Below are positions 41,808-48,775 of a stretch of DNA of 64,000 nucleotides, in pieces. Origin of the DNA: JAICUY01 sp963716585 (GTDB lineage: Bacteria; Chloroflexota; Limnocylindria; QHBO01); contig CAVQTN010000004.1 of NCBI GenBank assembly GCA_963716585.1, forward strand, positions 248,001-312,000, read 5' to 3'. Every line of letters starts with the position of its first letter. Position 1 is the stretch's first letter. The notes below the pieces were generated by a model. It worked only from the letters and a program-made list of their open reading frames with translations. It had not been told where the DNA came from and did no database searches. Both the position numbers and the translations under genes were made by a program.

Positions 41808-42692
41808 CTAGCCCAGGTCCGGCAGCAGCGCCTCGAGGAGCCGCACCAGCCGCCCGGCGCCGACGCGACCCATCTCGAGCACCTCGTCATGCGTCGCGCC
41901 GGCCTCGACGTCTGCGGTCGCCTTGTTGGTGATCAGGCTGAAGCCGAGCACCCGGCATCCGGCGTGGCGCGCCACCAGCACCTCGGGGACGGTCGACATG
42001 CCAACCGCGTCGCCGCCGAGGCCGCGCAGCATCCGCATCTCGGCGCGGGTCTCGTAGTAGGGGCCTGACAGCATGATGTAGACGCCCTCGCGCAGTCGAA
42101 CCTCGCTGGCCGCCGCAGCCTCGCGGGCGCGGGCCCGAAGCTCGGGGTCGAAGGCGTCGGCCATCGCCGGGAAGCGTGGCCCAAAGCGGTCGAGGTTCGG
42201 GCCGAGCAGCGGATTCTCTCCGGACAGGTTGATGGCGTCGCCCATGAGCATCACGTCGCCAGGGTTGAATTCGGGGTTCAATGCACCCGCGGCGTTGGTG
42301 ACGATCACCGTTCGCACCCCCAGTGACAGGCAGGCGCGCAGCAGGATCGTCACCTCGCGCTGCGAGTAGCCCTCGTAGGGATGCGCGCGGCCCGAGAGCA
42401 CGAGCGCCGGCGTGCCGTGGCTCAGCCCCGCCACCAGCTGGCCGGCGTGGCCGGCCACCGCCGCACCCGGCACGAAGGGAATGTCTGCGTAGCGAAGCGT
42501 GATTCGCGGAGCGGGATCCAGCAGCTGGACGACGTCGCCGAGCCCGGAGCCCAGGACGAGCGCCAGCTTCGGCTGGCTCAGTCGCGCGTCGGAGGCGATC
42601 GCGTCGCGGACGGCGGCCGCTGCCGCATCGATCCGTCGCTCGAGCTCCTCCCCGTAGATCCCGTCTGCCAGTGCGCCCAGGCGCTGGGCCAC
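41808..42692 (-). CDS. Purine nucleoside phosphorylase
   Basis: Phosphorolysis of guanosine/inosine-type nucleosides in purine salvage (trimeric PNP/MTAP family). The 294-residue protein has ALVLGSGLGDV near residue 44, SGRAHPYEGYS, VIVTNAAGALNPEFNPGDVMLMGDAINL, and GVYIMLSGPYYETRAEMRMLRGLGGDAVGMSTVPEV, all canonical; the base-specifying Glu and Asn (SLITNKA) are present. GTG at 42692 abuts the stop of the PH-domain gene. Confidence 0.93.
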   Translation of the reverse strand: MAQRLGALADGIYGEELERRIDAAAAAVRDAIASDARLSQPKLALVLGSGLGDVVQLLDPAPRITLRYADIPFVPGAAVAGHAGQLVAGLSHGTPALVLSGRAHPYEGYSQREVTILLRACLSLGVRTVIVTNAAGALNPEFNPGDVMLMGDAINLSGENPLLGPNLDRFGPRFPAMADAFDPELRARAREAAAASEVRLREGVYIMLSGPYYETRAEMRMLRGLGGDAVGMSTVPEVLVARHAGCRVLGFSLITNKATADVEAGATHDEVLEMGRVGAGRLVRLLEALLPDLG

Positions 42693-43505
42693 CTACATGC
42701 GCTCCAGGATGTCGCGCTTCTTGGTCTCGTACTCGTCGTCGGTAATGAGCCCCTTGTCGCGCAGCCCACCGAGACGCTCGAGCGTTGTCGCCAGGTCGGC
42801 CCCCGGCTGGCTGGCGGAGGCGGCCTGCGGCGTCGGCGGCGAGGTGGGGACAGGCTCGTCCGCCGCTGCTGCCGGGGCGGAGCGCACTTCCGACACTCGG
42901 TCGGATCCGGCGCGCGGCGGCATCGGATCCGCGCGACGCATCTCAGGCTGGGCGTCGCGCTGCTGGTAACGCCGCGGCGGCGCGAGGTCGGGCCGCTCCA
43001 GGAGCTCCTTCTGGTTGAGCATGGCGATCTTGAACTTCACCGGATCGGCCAGCATGGGGAAGTCCTCGATCCCGCCCGACTCGTCCGCTGCGGTCAGGAT
43101 GTCGAGCGTCCCATAGTCGAAGATGCGACCCACCCAGCTCTGGCTGAGGTGCGCGTCGTTGACCTTCTCCAGGCTGGAGTCACCCATGTTCTTGTTGAAA
43201 ATGCCCTCCGCCTTGATGATCCGGCGGGTGGTGACCAGGTACTCCTGATTGCGCCAGGCCCACACGACCAGCCCGATGCGCCCCAGCGAGGCGAGCAGTA
43301 CCACGAGCAGCGCGAGGGCCACGATCTGGTCGAGCGTGGCGTTGCCGAAGATCGGAGCGTTGGTGTTCAGGAAGATCAGCAGCGCCAGGGACACGATGGC
43401 GATGGCGACCCACATCCAGGTCCGGGCCAGCACCGCGAACCAGTGCTGGCGGCTCTCGAAGGCGATCTCCTCGCCTCGCGACAGGAGGTTCGTGGCATAG
43501 CTCAT
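42693..43505 (-). CDS. PH-domain membrane protein with SHOCT tail
   Basis: A 270-residue protein with two membrane helices (WMWVAIAIVSLALLIFL and IVALALLVVLLASLGRIG), followed by a bacterial PH-like (bPH_2/DUF304) domain: EYLVTTRRIIKAEGIFNKNM and FDYGTLDILTAADESGGI. A long Pro/Ala-rich linker leads to a C-terminal SHOCT domain, LGGLRDKGLITDDEYETKKRDILERM. Both modules are common in high-GC Gram-positives and related phyla; function unknown. It is 21 bases downstream of xerD. Confidence 0.88.
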   Translation of the reverse strand: MSYATNLLSRGEEIAFESRQHWFAVLARTWMWVAIAIVSLALLIFLNTNAPIFGNATLDQIVALALLVVLLASLGRIGLVVWAWRNQEYLVTTRRIIKAEGIFNKNMGDSSLEKVNDAHLSQSWVGRIFDYGTLDILTAADESGGIEDFPMLADPVKFKIAMLNQKELLERPDLAPPRRYQQRDAQPEMRRADPMPPRAGSDRVSEVRSAPAAAADEPVPTSPPTPQAASASQPGADLATTLERLGGLRDKGLITDDEYETKKRDILERM

Positions 43506-43526
43506 GGTGGTCGCTCCGCTCTCGGC

Positions 43527-44405
43527 TCAGGCTCTCGGGTGGGCGCTGGCGTACACCTCGCGCAGGCGTCGTCCGGTCAGGTGGGTGTAGAGCTGGGTGG
43601 TGCTGATGCTAGCATGGCCGAGCAGCGTCTGGACCACCCTCAGGTCCGCGCCTCCCTCCAGCAGATGCGTCGCAAAGCTGTGCCGAAAGGTGTGCGGCGT
43701 GACATGCTCCCGTAGCCCCGCCGCCTGTGCCCAACCGCGCACCAGCCGGTAGACCGATTCGCGCGCCAGGCGCTTCCCCCGCTGGCTGACGAAGACCGCC
43801 GGCGTCGGGCGCCTCGAGGTCCACTCGCTGCGCGGGCCGGCGATGTATCGATGCAGGCGCTCGCGCGCCTCCTCGGTCATCGGCACCCTGCGCTCCTTGT
43901 TGCCCTTGCCGATCACCCGCACCTGGAGCTTCGGCAGGTCGAGCCGATCCGTGTCGAGCCCGGTCAGCTCGCTGACGCGCAGGCCGCAGTCGTACAGCAG
44001 CTCGAGGATGGCCCGGTCGCGGATCCCGCTGGCCCGGTTGGCCGACGGCGCATCGAGGACCGCGACGACCTGCTCGGGCGCCAGCACATCGGGCAGGTAG
44101 CTGCCCGACTTTGGCGTGTCGAGCAGCGTGGCCACGTCCCGCTGCGCGATGCCCTCGCGCAGGGCGAAGCCGTAGAAGCTGCGCAGCGCGGCGACCTTGC
44201 GTGCCTGGGTCGTCGGCTTGCGTCCCGCTTCGCGCAGCCGCGCGATGAAGTCACGGGCGGCCTGAGGATCCCCGGGCCAGCTCGCATCCGCAGACTCCGC
44301 GAACTGGCCGAGATCGCGCCGATATGCCGCGATCGTCAGCGGCGACAGGCCGCGTTCCACCCGCAGCTCCAGCAGAAAGGCATCGATCGCCGCTTCGATC
44401 GTCAC
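43527..44405 (-). CDS. xerD: Tyrosine recombinase XerD
   Basis: Resolves chromosome dimers at dif, usually with XerC. The 292-residue protein has an N-terminal SAM-like DNA-binding domain (DAFLLELRVERGLSPLTI) and the catalytic residues: Arg in CGLRVSELTGL, Lys in IGKGNKERRVPM, HTFRHSFATHLLEGG (His-x2-Arg), LLGHASISTTQLYTH (His and nucleophilic Tyr). GTG overlaps the recN stop (GTGA). No dif-like site was identified nearby. XerC versus XerD cannot be fully separated by eye. Confidence 0.92.
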   Translation of the reverse strand: MTIEAAIDAFLLELRVERGLSPLTIAAYRRDLGQFAESADASWPGDPQAARDFIARLREAGRKPTTQARKVAALRSFYGFALREGIAQRDVATLLDTPKSGSYLPDVLAPEQVVAVLDAPSANRASGIRDRAILELLYDCGLRVSELTGLDTDRLDLPKLQVRVIGKGNKERRVPMTEEARERLHRYIAGPRSEWTSRRPTPAVFVSQRGKRLARESVYRLVRGWAQAAGLREHVTPHTFRHSFATHLLEGGADLRVVQTLLGHASISTTQLYTHLTGRRLREVYASAHPRA

Positions 44406-46057
44406 CGCGCCCCACGCAGCAACGCGGCGGCGGCGGCCTGCGCCTCGTCGCCGGGCGACTCACCGGCGAGCATGGTGGCAAGCTCGCCGGCGCGCTCGCC
44501 GGCATCCAGCACCCGAAGCTCGGTGTGGGTCCGACCTGCTTCGACCCGCTTCCCAACGTGCAGGTGCGTGTCGGCATAGGCGGCGATCTGCGGAAGGTGG
44601 GTAACGCACAGCACCTGGTGGTGCGCCGCCAGCGCCCTGAGCCGCTCCCCGAGTGCCCCGGCGTTGCGTCCACCAATCCCGGCATCGACCTCGTCGAAGA
44701 CGAGCACCGGAGTGTCGTCCGCAGCGGCGAGCACGACCTTGAGCGCCAGGCTCAGGCGGCTTGCCTCGCCGCCTGACGCGATGCGCGCCAGCGGCCGTGG
44801 TGGCTCGCCCGGGTTCGGGGCGAAGGTGAACGTGACGCGGTCGCCACCGCTCGGCCCGATCTCGACCGGTGTCAGCTCAACCCCGAAGGCGCCGGCCGAC
44901 AGGCCGAGCGGCGGCAGCTCGAGGTTGACGCGCTTCGCGAGCAGATCTGCCGCGCTGGTCCGGGCGGCGGTCAGCGCGCGCGCCGTCTCTTCGAGCGCTG
45001 CGCGCGTTCGCTGCTCCTGGTTGCGCAGCCGCTCTCGCTCAGCCTCCTGGTTGTCGAGCGCCGCGAGCTCGGCGGTCGCCGCATCGGCGAATTTCGTCAC
45101 GTCGTCGAGCGACGGGCCGTACTTGCGCCTCAGCTCGTAGATCAGCGCCAGGCGCTGGTCCATGGCCTCGCGGCTGCCCGGGTCAAGGTCAACCTGCTCG
45201 CCGAGCGCAGCGGCGTCACGCGCCAGCTCCTGGGCATCGGCCACCACCGAGTGCGCACGGTCCACCAACGGCGCGAAGCGTTCGTCGTGCTGGGCCGCCG
45301 CCTGCAGCGAGGCCGCGCCGACGTTCAGCGCGTCGAGTGCCCCCCCGTCGTCGCGCAGCGCCTGGATCGCTTCCGCCGCGGCGCGGGCGATCTCCTCCGC
45401 GTGATGGGCGGCACGCACGGACGCCTCGAGCGTGACATCCTCGTTCGGCTGCGGCTTCGCGGACGCGATCTCTTCGACCTGGTGGCCTAGCAGCTCCACG
45501 CGCCGCGCCAGCTCATGCTCGTCGGTGAGCAGCTCGGCCGCAGCCGCGACGATCCCTCGCCACGCACGGAAACGGTCCTCCAGCTCGCCGCGAAGGTCGT
45601 CGAGAACCCCGGCACGGTCGAGCAGGGCAAGCTGGCGCGCGGGGTCGAAGAGGCGCTGCTGCTCGTGCTGGCCGTGGATCTCCGCCAACCGCGCGCCGAG
45701 GGTGGCCAGCCCACCAACCGTGACGGCGCGGTCGTTGACGCGCACCATCGACCGGCCGTCGGCCGACACCTCGCGGCGCACGATGAGCATGCCGTCCCCC
45801 GCCGCCACCAGCTCGTCGAGTGGGTCGTCCGGATCGCGCGGCACGTCGTCGAAGACGGCCTCGATCCGTGCCGCATCGGTCCCGGAGCGCACCGCGTCGG
45901 CCGATGCGCGGGCGCCAAGCGCCAGCGACAGCGCGTCGACGACCAGCGACTTGCCCGCGCCGGTTTCGCCGGTCACCACCGTGAAGCCGCTCGAGAGGGG
46001 GAGCCGCACCGACGACAGGACTGCCAGGTTCTCGACGTTGAGCTCGCGCAGTGGCAT
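44402..46057 (-). CDS. recN: DNA repair protein RecN
   Basis: SMC-like ATPase that helps double-strand-break repair. The 551-residue protein has VVTGETGAGKSLVVDALSLALG (Walker A near residue 30), a long coiled-coil middle, then the ABC signature LARIASGGEASRLSLALK near residue 430 and Walker B LVFDEVDAGIGGRNAGALGERL, followed by CVTHLPQIAAYAD. ATG at 46057 is 12 bases after nadK. A window holding both recN and Ku indicates two routes for break repair. Confidence 0.96.
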   Translation of the reverse strand: MPLRELNVENLAVLSSVRLPLSSGFTVVTGETGAGKSLVVDALSLALGARASADAVRSGTDAARIEAVFDDVPRDPDDPLDELVAAGDGMLIVRREVSADGRSMVRVNDRAVTVGGLATLGARLAEIHGQHEQQRLFDPARQLALLDRAGVLDDLRGELEDRFRAWRGIVAAAAELLTDEHELARRVELLGHQVEEIASAKPQPNEDVTLEASVRAAHHAEEIARAAAEAIQALRDDGGALDALNVGAASLQAAAQHDERFAPLVDRAHSVVADAQELARDAAALGEQVDLDPGSREAMDQRLALIYELRRKYGPSLDDVTKFADAATAELAALDNQEAERERLRNQEQRTRAALEETARALTAARTSAADLLAKRVNLELPPLGLSAGAFGVELTPVEIGPSGGDRVTFTFAPNPGEPPRPLARIASGGEASRLSLALKVVLAAADDTPVLVFDEVDAGIGGRNAGALGERLRALAAHHQVLCVTHLPQIAAYADTHLHVGKRVEAGRTHTELRVLDAGERAGELATMLAGESPGDEAQAAAAALLRGAR

Positions 46058-46069
46058 CTGTCTATGAGC

Positions 46070-46915
46070 TCAATACGGCAGCAGCGCGGCCTTGGTGCGC
46101 AGCAGATCGTAGAACGGCGTGCTGCCGGTCGGCTCGATGATGCGCAGTGGCTCGTCGAGCGCCGAGACCTCCACCGAGTCGCCCTCGACAATCGGCACGT
46201 CGGCCTGGCCGTCGAGCGAGATGAGCGCGTTGCCCGCCGAGCGCAGGGTGAGTCGCACGACATGCGTCCCGCCGGCGACCACGCTGTGCAGCGGCGAGAG
46301 GTAGGCGGCGACCGGGGTGATGATCATGTTGCGCAGCCGCGGGTCGAGGATCGAGCCGCCGGCGCTGAAGCTGTATGCGGTCGAGCCGGTCGGCGTCGCG
46401 ACGACCACGCCGTCGGCCACGTACGTCGCCAGGTGGCTGCCCGAGACCTCGACCTCGAGTTGGATCATGCGCACGCGGTTGCCGCGCGCGACGACGACCT
46501 CGTTGACGCAGGCGTGCTCCTCCTCCTGCTCGCCGCTCGCCCGCCGGATACGTGCCTGGATGCGGAAGCGCTCCTCCACGGCGTAGTCGCCGTCGCGCAC
46601 CTGGTCGAGGGCGTGCTCGAGGTCACTCGTCTCGACCTTGGCCAGGAAGCCCACGCGCCCCAGGTTGACGCCCAGCGCCGGCACGCGCGACCGGCCGATG
46701 GCCCGCGCCGCCCGCAGGAACGTGCCGTCGCCACCCAGGATCGCCACGACATCCGTCCTCGCCAGCTGCTGACCGATGCGCTCGGCGTCCTCGGCGTGCG
46801 ACTCCCAGGTCTCGACGTTCTCGTTCCGACACCACGTCTTGGCGCGCTGCAGCACGCCGGCGACCTCCGGGTTGGTCGGGTTGGAGACGAGCCCGATGCG
46901 GCTCAGCTGCGTCAC
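46070..46915 (-). CDS. nadK: NAD kinase
   Basis: Phosphorylates NAD to NADP. The 281-residue protein has the GGDGTFLRAAR motif near residue 61, LGRVGFLAKVE, NEVVVARG, and the conserved YVADGVVVATPTGSTAYSFSAGG near residue 170. GTG at 46915 overlaps the stop of the ribbon-helix-helix gene (GTGA). nadK-recN adjacency is widespread. Confidence 0.96.
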   Translation of the reverse strand: MTQLSRIGLVSNPTNPEVAGVLQRAKTWCRNENVETWESHAEDAERIGQQLARTDVVAILGGDGTFLRAARAIGRSRVPALGVNLGRVGFLAKVETSDLEHALDQVRDGDYAVEERFRIQARIRRASGEQEEEHACVNEVVVARGNRVRMIQLEVEVSGSHLATYVADGVVVATPTGSTAYSFSAGGSILDPRLRNMIITPVAAYLSPLHSVVAGGTHVVRLTLRSAGNALISLDGQADVPIVEGDSVEVSALDEPLRIIEPTGSTPFYDLLRTKAALLPY

Positions 46916-47229
46916 ACCCGCTCCTCGAGACGCTGGGCGATCTGCTCGACCTGGCGTCGCAGCGCGCCGAGCTCGCTCGACAGGTCCGATTCGGTCACGG
47001 CCGCGTAGCTGCGATCCAGCCCCGCGGCGATCATCGCCCGCATGAGGCTCGACGGTGAGATGCCGCGCTGGCGCGCCACGGTTTCCACGCGCTCCAGCAG
47101 CGCGTCGGGCATCCGCAGACTGACGATCTGGCGCATCGTGTCGACGCCGTGCTCGGGTGCCTGCGCGATCGGCTCAAGCCCCTCGAAGGCGCTCAGCTGC
47201 TCGGAGGCGGGCGTCCTGCGCTTGCTCAC
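46912..47229 (-). CDS. Ribbon-helix-helix (CopG-type) DNA-binding protein
   Basis: A 105-residue protein with a ribbon-helix-helix fold near residues 32-75: RQIVSLRMPDALLERVETVARQRGISPSSLMRAMI, beta strand followed by two helices. The C-terminal ~30 residues form a coiled coil (LGALRRQVEQIAQRLEERV). It may be an autoregulator of this operon, which continues with nadK and recN, or an antitoxin-like protein, but no toxin gene is adjacent. GTG 47229 is chosen because TACGAT lies exactly seven bases upstream; the ATG at 47238 overlaps that element. Confidence 0.78.
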   Translation of the reverse strand: MSKRRTPASEQLSAFEGLEPIAQAPEHGVDTMRQIVSLRMPDALLERVETVARQRGISPSSLMRAMIAAGLDRSYAAVTESDLSSELGALRRQVEQIAQRLEERV

Positions 47230-47236
47230 GCTCGGC

Positions 47237-47242
47237 ATCGTA
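47237..47242 (-). promoter_or_regulatory. Leaderless-type -10 for the CopG-type gene operon
   Basis: TACGAT (47242-47237, minus) is seven bases before the GTG at 47229 and overlaps the alternative ATG, which argues against that ATG. Confidence 0.5.
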
Positions 47243-47253
47243 ATACGCGCGTG

Positions 47254-47460
47254 CTACACCCGTCGTCGTTTGACGAGCCACGAGTCCGGCGCGAACGCCG
47301 CAAGCATGGCGAGCACGAGGCCGCCGTAGACCCCGAGCAGGTGGTACACCGTGGCCGTCAGGCCGAGATACATGGCCTCGGGCGCTGGTGGTGGACCGTC
47401 GCCGCCCATCGCCTGGTACATCAGCAGCAGCACCCCGATCCAGGTCGCCGCCGCGAGCCA
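47254..47460 (-). CDS. Small membrane protein, C-terminal part (frameshifted)
   Basis: Two hydrophobic helices (WLAAATWIGVLLLMYQAMGG and YHLLGVYGGLVLAMLAAFA) ending in a basic tail, DSWLVKRRRV. The frame lacks a start of its own and continues naturally from the fragment directly upstream if one base is added near 47461. Function unknown. Confidence 0.6.
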   Translation of the reverse strand, partial: WLAAATWIGVLLLMYQAMGGDGPPPAPEAMYLGLTATVYHLLGVYGGLVLAMLAAFAPDSWLVKRRRV

Positions 47461-47645
47461 CGCCAGGCGATGCCCTTGGCCAGCCGCCGATCCGCGAATG
47501 GCGGATGCACGGCCCAGGCAAGCCCGCCCGACGCGAATGTCAGCCCGATGAAGAAAGGGACGATGACCGTGTCGCCGTCCTGGTTCGCCAGCACGCCGGC
47601 AAGGCCGGCGAGCCCCGACGCACTGAAGGCAAGACCGCTGCGCAC
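47421..47645 (-). CDS. Small membrane protein, N-terminal part (frameshifted)
   Basis: Begins at GTG 47645 behind a strong AAGGAGG site (an ATG 21 bases upstream is in frame). Two hydrophobic helices (LAFSASGLAGLAGVLA and VIVPFFIGLTFASGGLAWAV) are followed by HPPFADRRLAKGIAW, after which the frame runs into Arg/Cys-rich nonsense and stops at 47421. The joined protein has four membrane helices and about 130 residues. Not recognised. It lies between tlyA and the CopG-type gene. Confidence 0.6.
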   Translation of the reverse strand: MRSGLAFSASGLAGLAGVLANQDGDTVIVPFFIGLTFASGGLAWAVHPPFADRRLAKGIAWRGSRRRPGSGCCC

Positions 47646-47681
47646 GGCATGACCCTCCTTGTTCATGAGTACTCCGCGACC

Positions 47682-48461
47682 TCAGGCGAGGTTCAGCGCG
47701 TCGACCATTGCGCCCCACGCCTTCGCCTCCCCGCCCTGTGCCAGAAGCGCGAGGAATTCGACGTTGCCCTCTGTCCCAACGACGGGTGACTGAATGAGAC
47801 GCGTGGGTATGAAGCCGGCTCGTACCGCGTCCTCGCCGAAGCGTTCGAGCACCGCGCGATGCAACGCAGGATCGCGCACCACGCCGCCGCGCGGCACCGA
47901 CCCGCGGCCAACCTCGAACTGGGGCTTGACCAGGCAAATGGCACGGCCCGCATCGGTCAGCAACCGGTGCATGGCGGCGAGCACCAGGCGCAGCGAGATG
48001 AAGGAGAGATCCAGCGTCGCGAGGTCGATGGGCTCGGGCAGCGCGTGGAGCTCGCGCAGGTTGGTGCGCTCCATGCTGACGACGCGCGGGTCGCGGCCAA
48101 GGCGGTCGATGAGCTGCCCGCGGCCGACGTCGACGGCGTAGATGACACGAGCGCCGCGTTCGAGCAGGACGTCGGTGAAACCGCCGGTCGAAGCACCGGC
48201 GTCCAGGCAGGCGAGGTCGCGTGGGTCGACGGCGAAGGCGTCGAGTGCGGACTCGAGCTTGCCGCCGGCGCGGCTCGCCCATCTCGGCCGTTCGACAAGC
48301 GAGACCGATGCGTCGGCCGCCACCTGCTGCCCCGGCTTAAGCATGCGGCTGCCGGCCGCCGCAAGCTCGACCTCGCCTGCCAGGATCAGTGCCTGTGCCT
48401 GGCTGCGTGAGGATGCGAGTCCGCGCTCGACGAGGAGCTGGTCGAGGCGTACGCGCGTCAT
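47682..48461 (-). CDS. tlyA: TlyA family rRNA methyltransferase
   Basis: 2'-O-methyltransferase acting on 16S and/or 23S rRNA (TlyA/FtsJ-type). The 259-residue protein has an N-terminal S4 domain (RLDQLLVERGLASSRSQAQALI), then the SAM-binding FtsJ-like fold with CLDAGASTGGFTDVLLERGA near residue 85, DLSFISLRLVL, and LVKPQFEVGRG. ATG 48461 is six bases after TAACAT. Known TlyA proteins determine capreomycin sensitivity. Confidence 0.95.
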   Translation of the reverse strand: MTRVRLDQLLVERGLASSRSQAQALILAGEVELAAAGSRMLKPGQQVAADASVSLVERPRWASRAGGKLESALDAFAVDPRDLACLDAGASTGGFTDVLLERGARVIYAVDVGRGQLIDRLGRDPRVVSMERTNLRELHALPEPIDLATLDLSFISLRLVLAAMHRLLTDAGRAICLVKPQFEVGRGSVPRGGVVRDPALHRAVLERFGEDAVRAGFIPTRLIQSPVVGTEGNVEFLALLAQGGEAKAWGAMVDALNLA

Positions 48462-48467
48462 CGGTTG

Positions 48468-48473
48468 ATGTTA
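48468..48473 (-). promoter_or_regulatory. Leaderless-type -10 for tlyA
   Basis: TAACAT (48473-48468, minus) is six bases before the tlyA ATG and 20 bases from the inverted-repeat structure at 48494-48649. Confidence 0.5.
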
Positions 48474-48493
48474 GAGGTGGTCTCGCGCATTCG

Positions 48494-48649
48494 CGACTGG
48501 TCAGATGTCGGTGTGGTCAGCGCTAATCCAGTCGGCAAGGCAGCCGACAACGGTGCGACGGTCTTCCTGAGCGTGGAAGGGTTCCCCTCAGGACCATGGC
48601 GCAGTGTTGGAGGTGACGAACGCGAATCAGACCGACATCTGACCGGTCG
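48494..48649. ncRNA. Candidate structured RNA or inverted-repeat element
   Basis: In the 314-base gap between tlyA and dxs. Bases 48494-48512 pair with 48631-48649 (19 pairs, one G-U), then four more pairs (48514-48517 with 48626-48629) after a mismatch. Inside are hairpin A (GTCGGC/GCCGAC, 48531-48548) and hairpin B (TCCTGAG/CTCAGGA, 48565-48593, with an inner GGAA/TTCC). Strand is not determined. It does not match SRP RNA, 6S, tmRNA or RNase P by eye. An old miniature transposable element is the main alternative. The rest of the gap shows no clear signal. Confidence 0.4.
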
Positions 48650-48775
48650 ACGCCAGGTCACCGAACCGGGCGACGCGCCGGCGCCACTCACGCCATAGAT
48701 CGCGCAGTGCGCCCCGCGCGCGAGCGCTCCGGAGGTTTCGCCTTTCCTGGAGCCGCGGTCAGCGAGTCGGGACGA

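Noticed and set aside
43527..44405. Integrase of a mobile element
   Set aside because: Size, motifs and the recN-xerD neighbourhood fit a housekeeping Xer recombinase; no attachment sites or cargo genes.
48494..48649. Signal recognition particle RNA or 6S RNA
   Set aside because: The conserved SRP tetraloop region and the 6S open-bubble layout are not visible; kept only as an unassigned structure.
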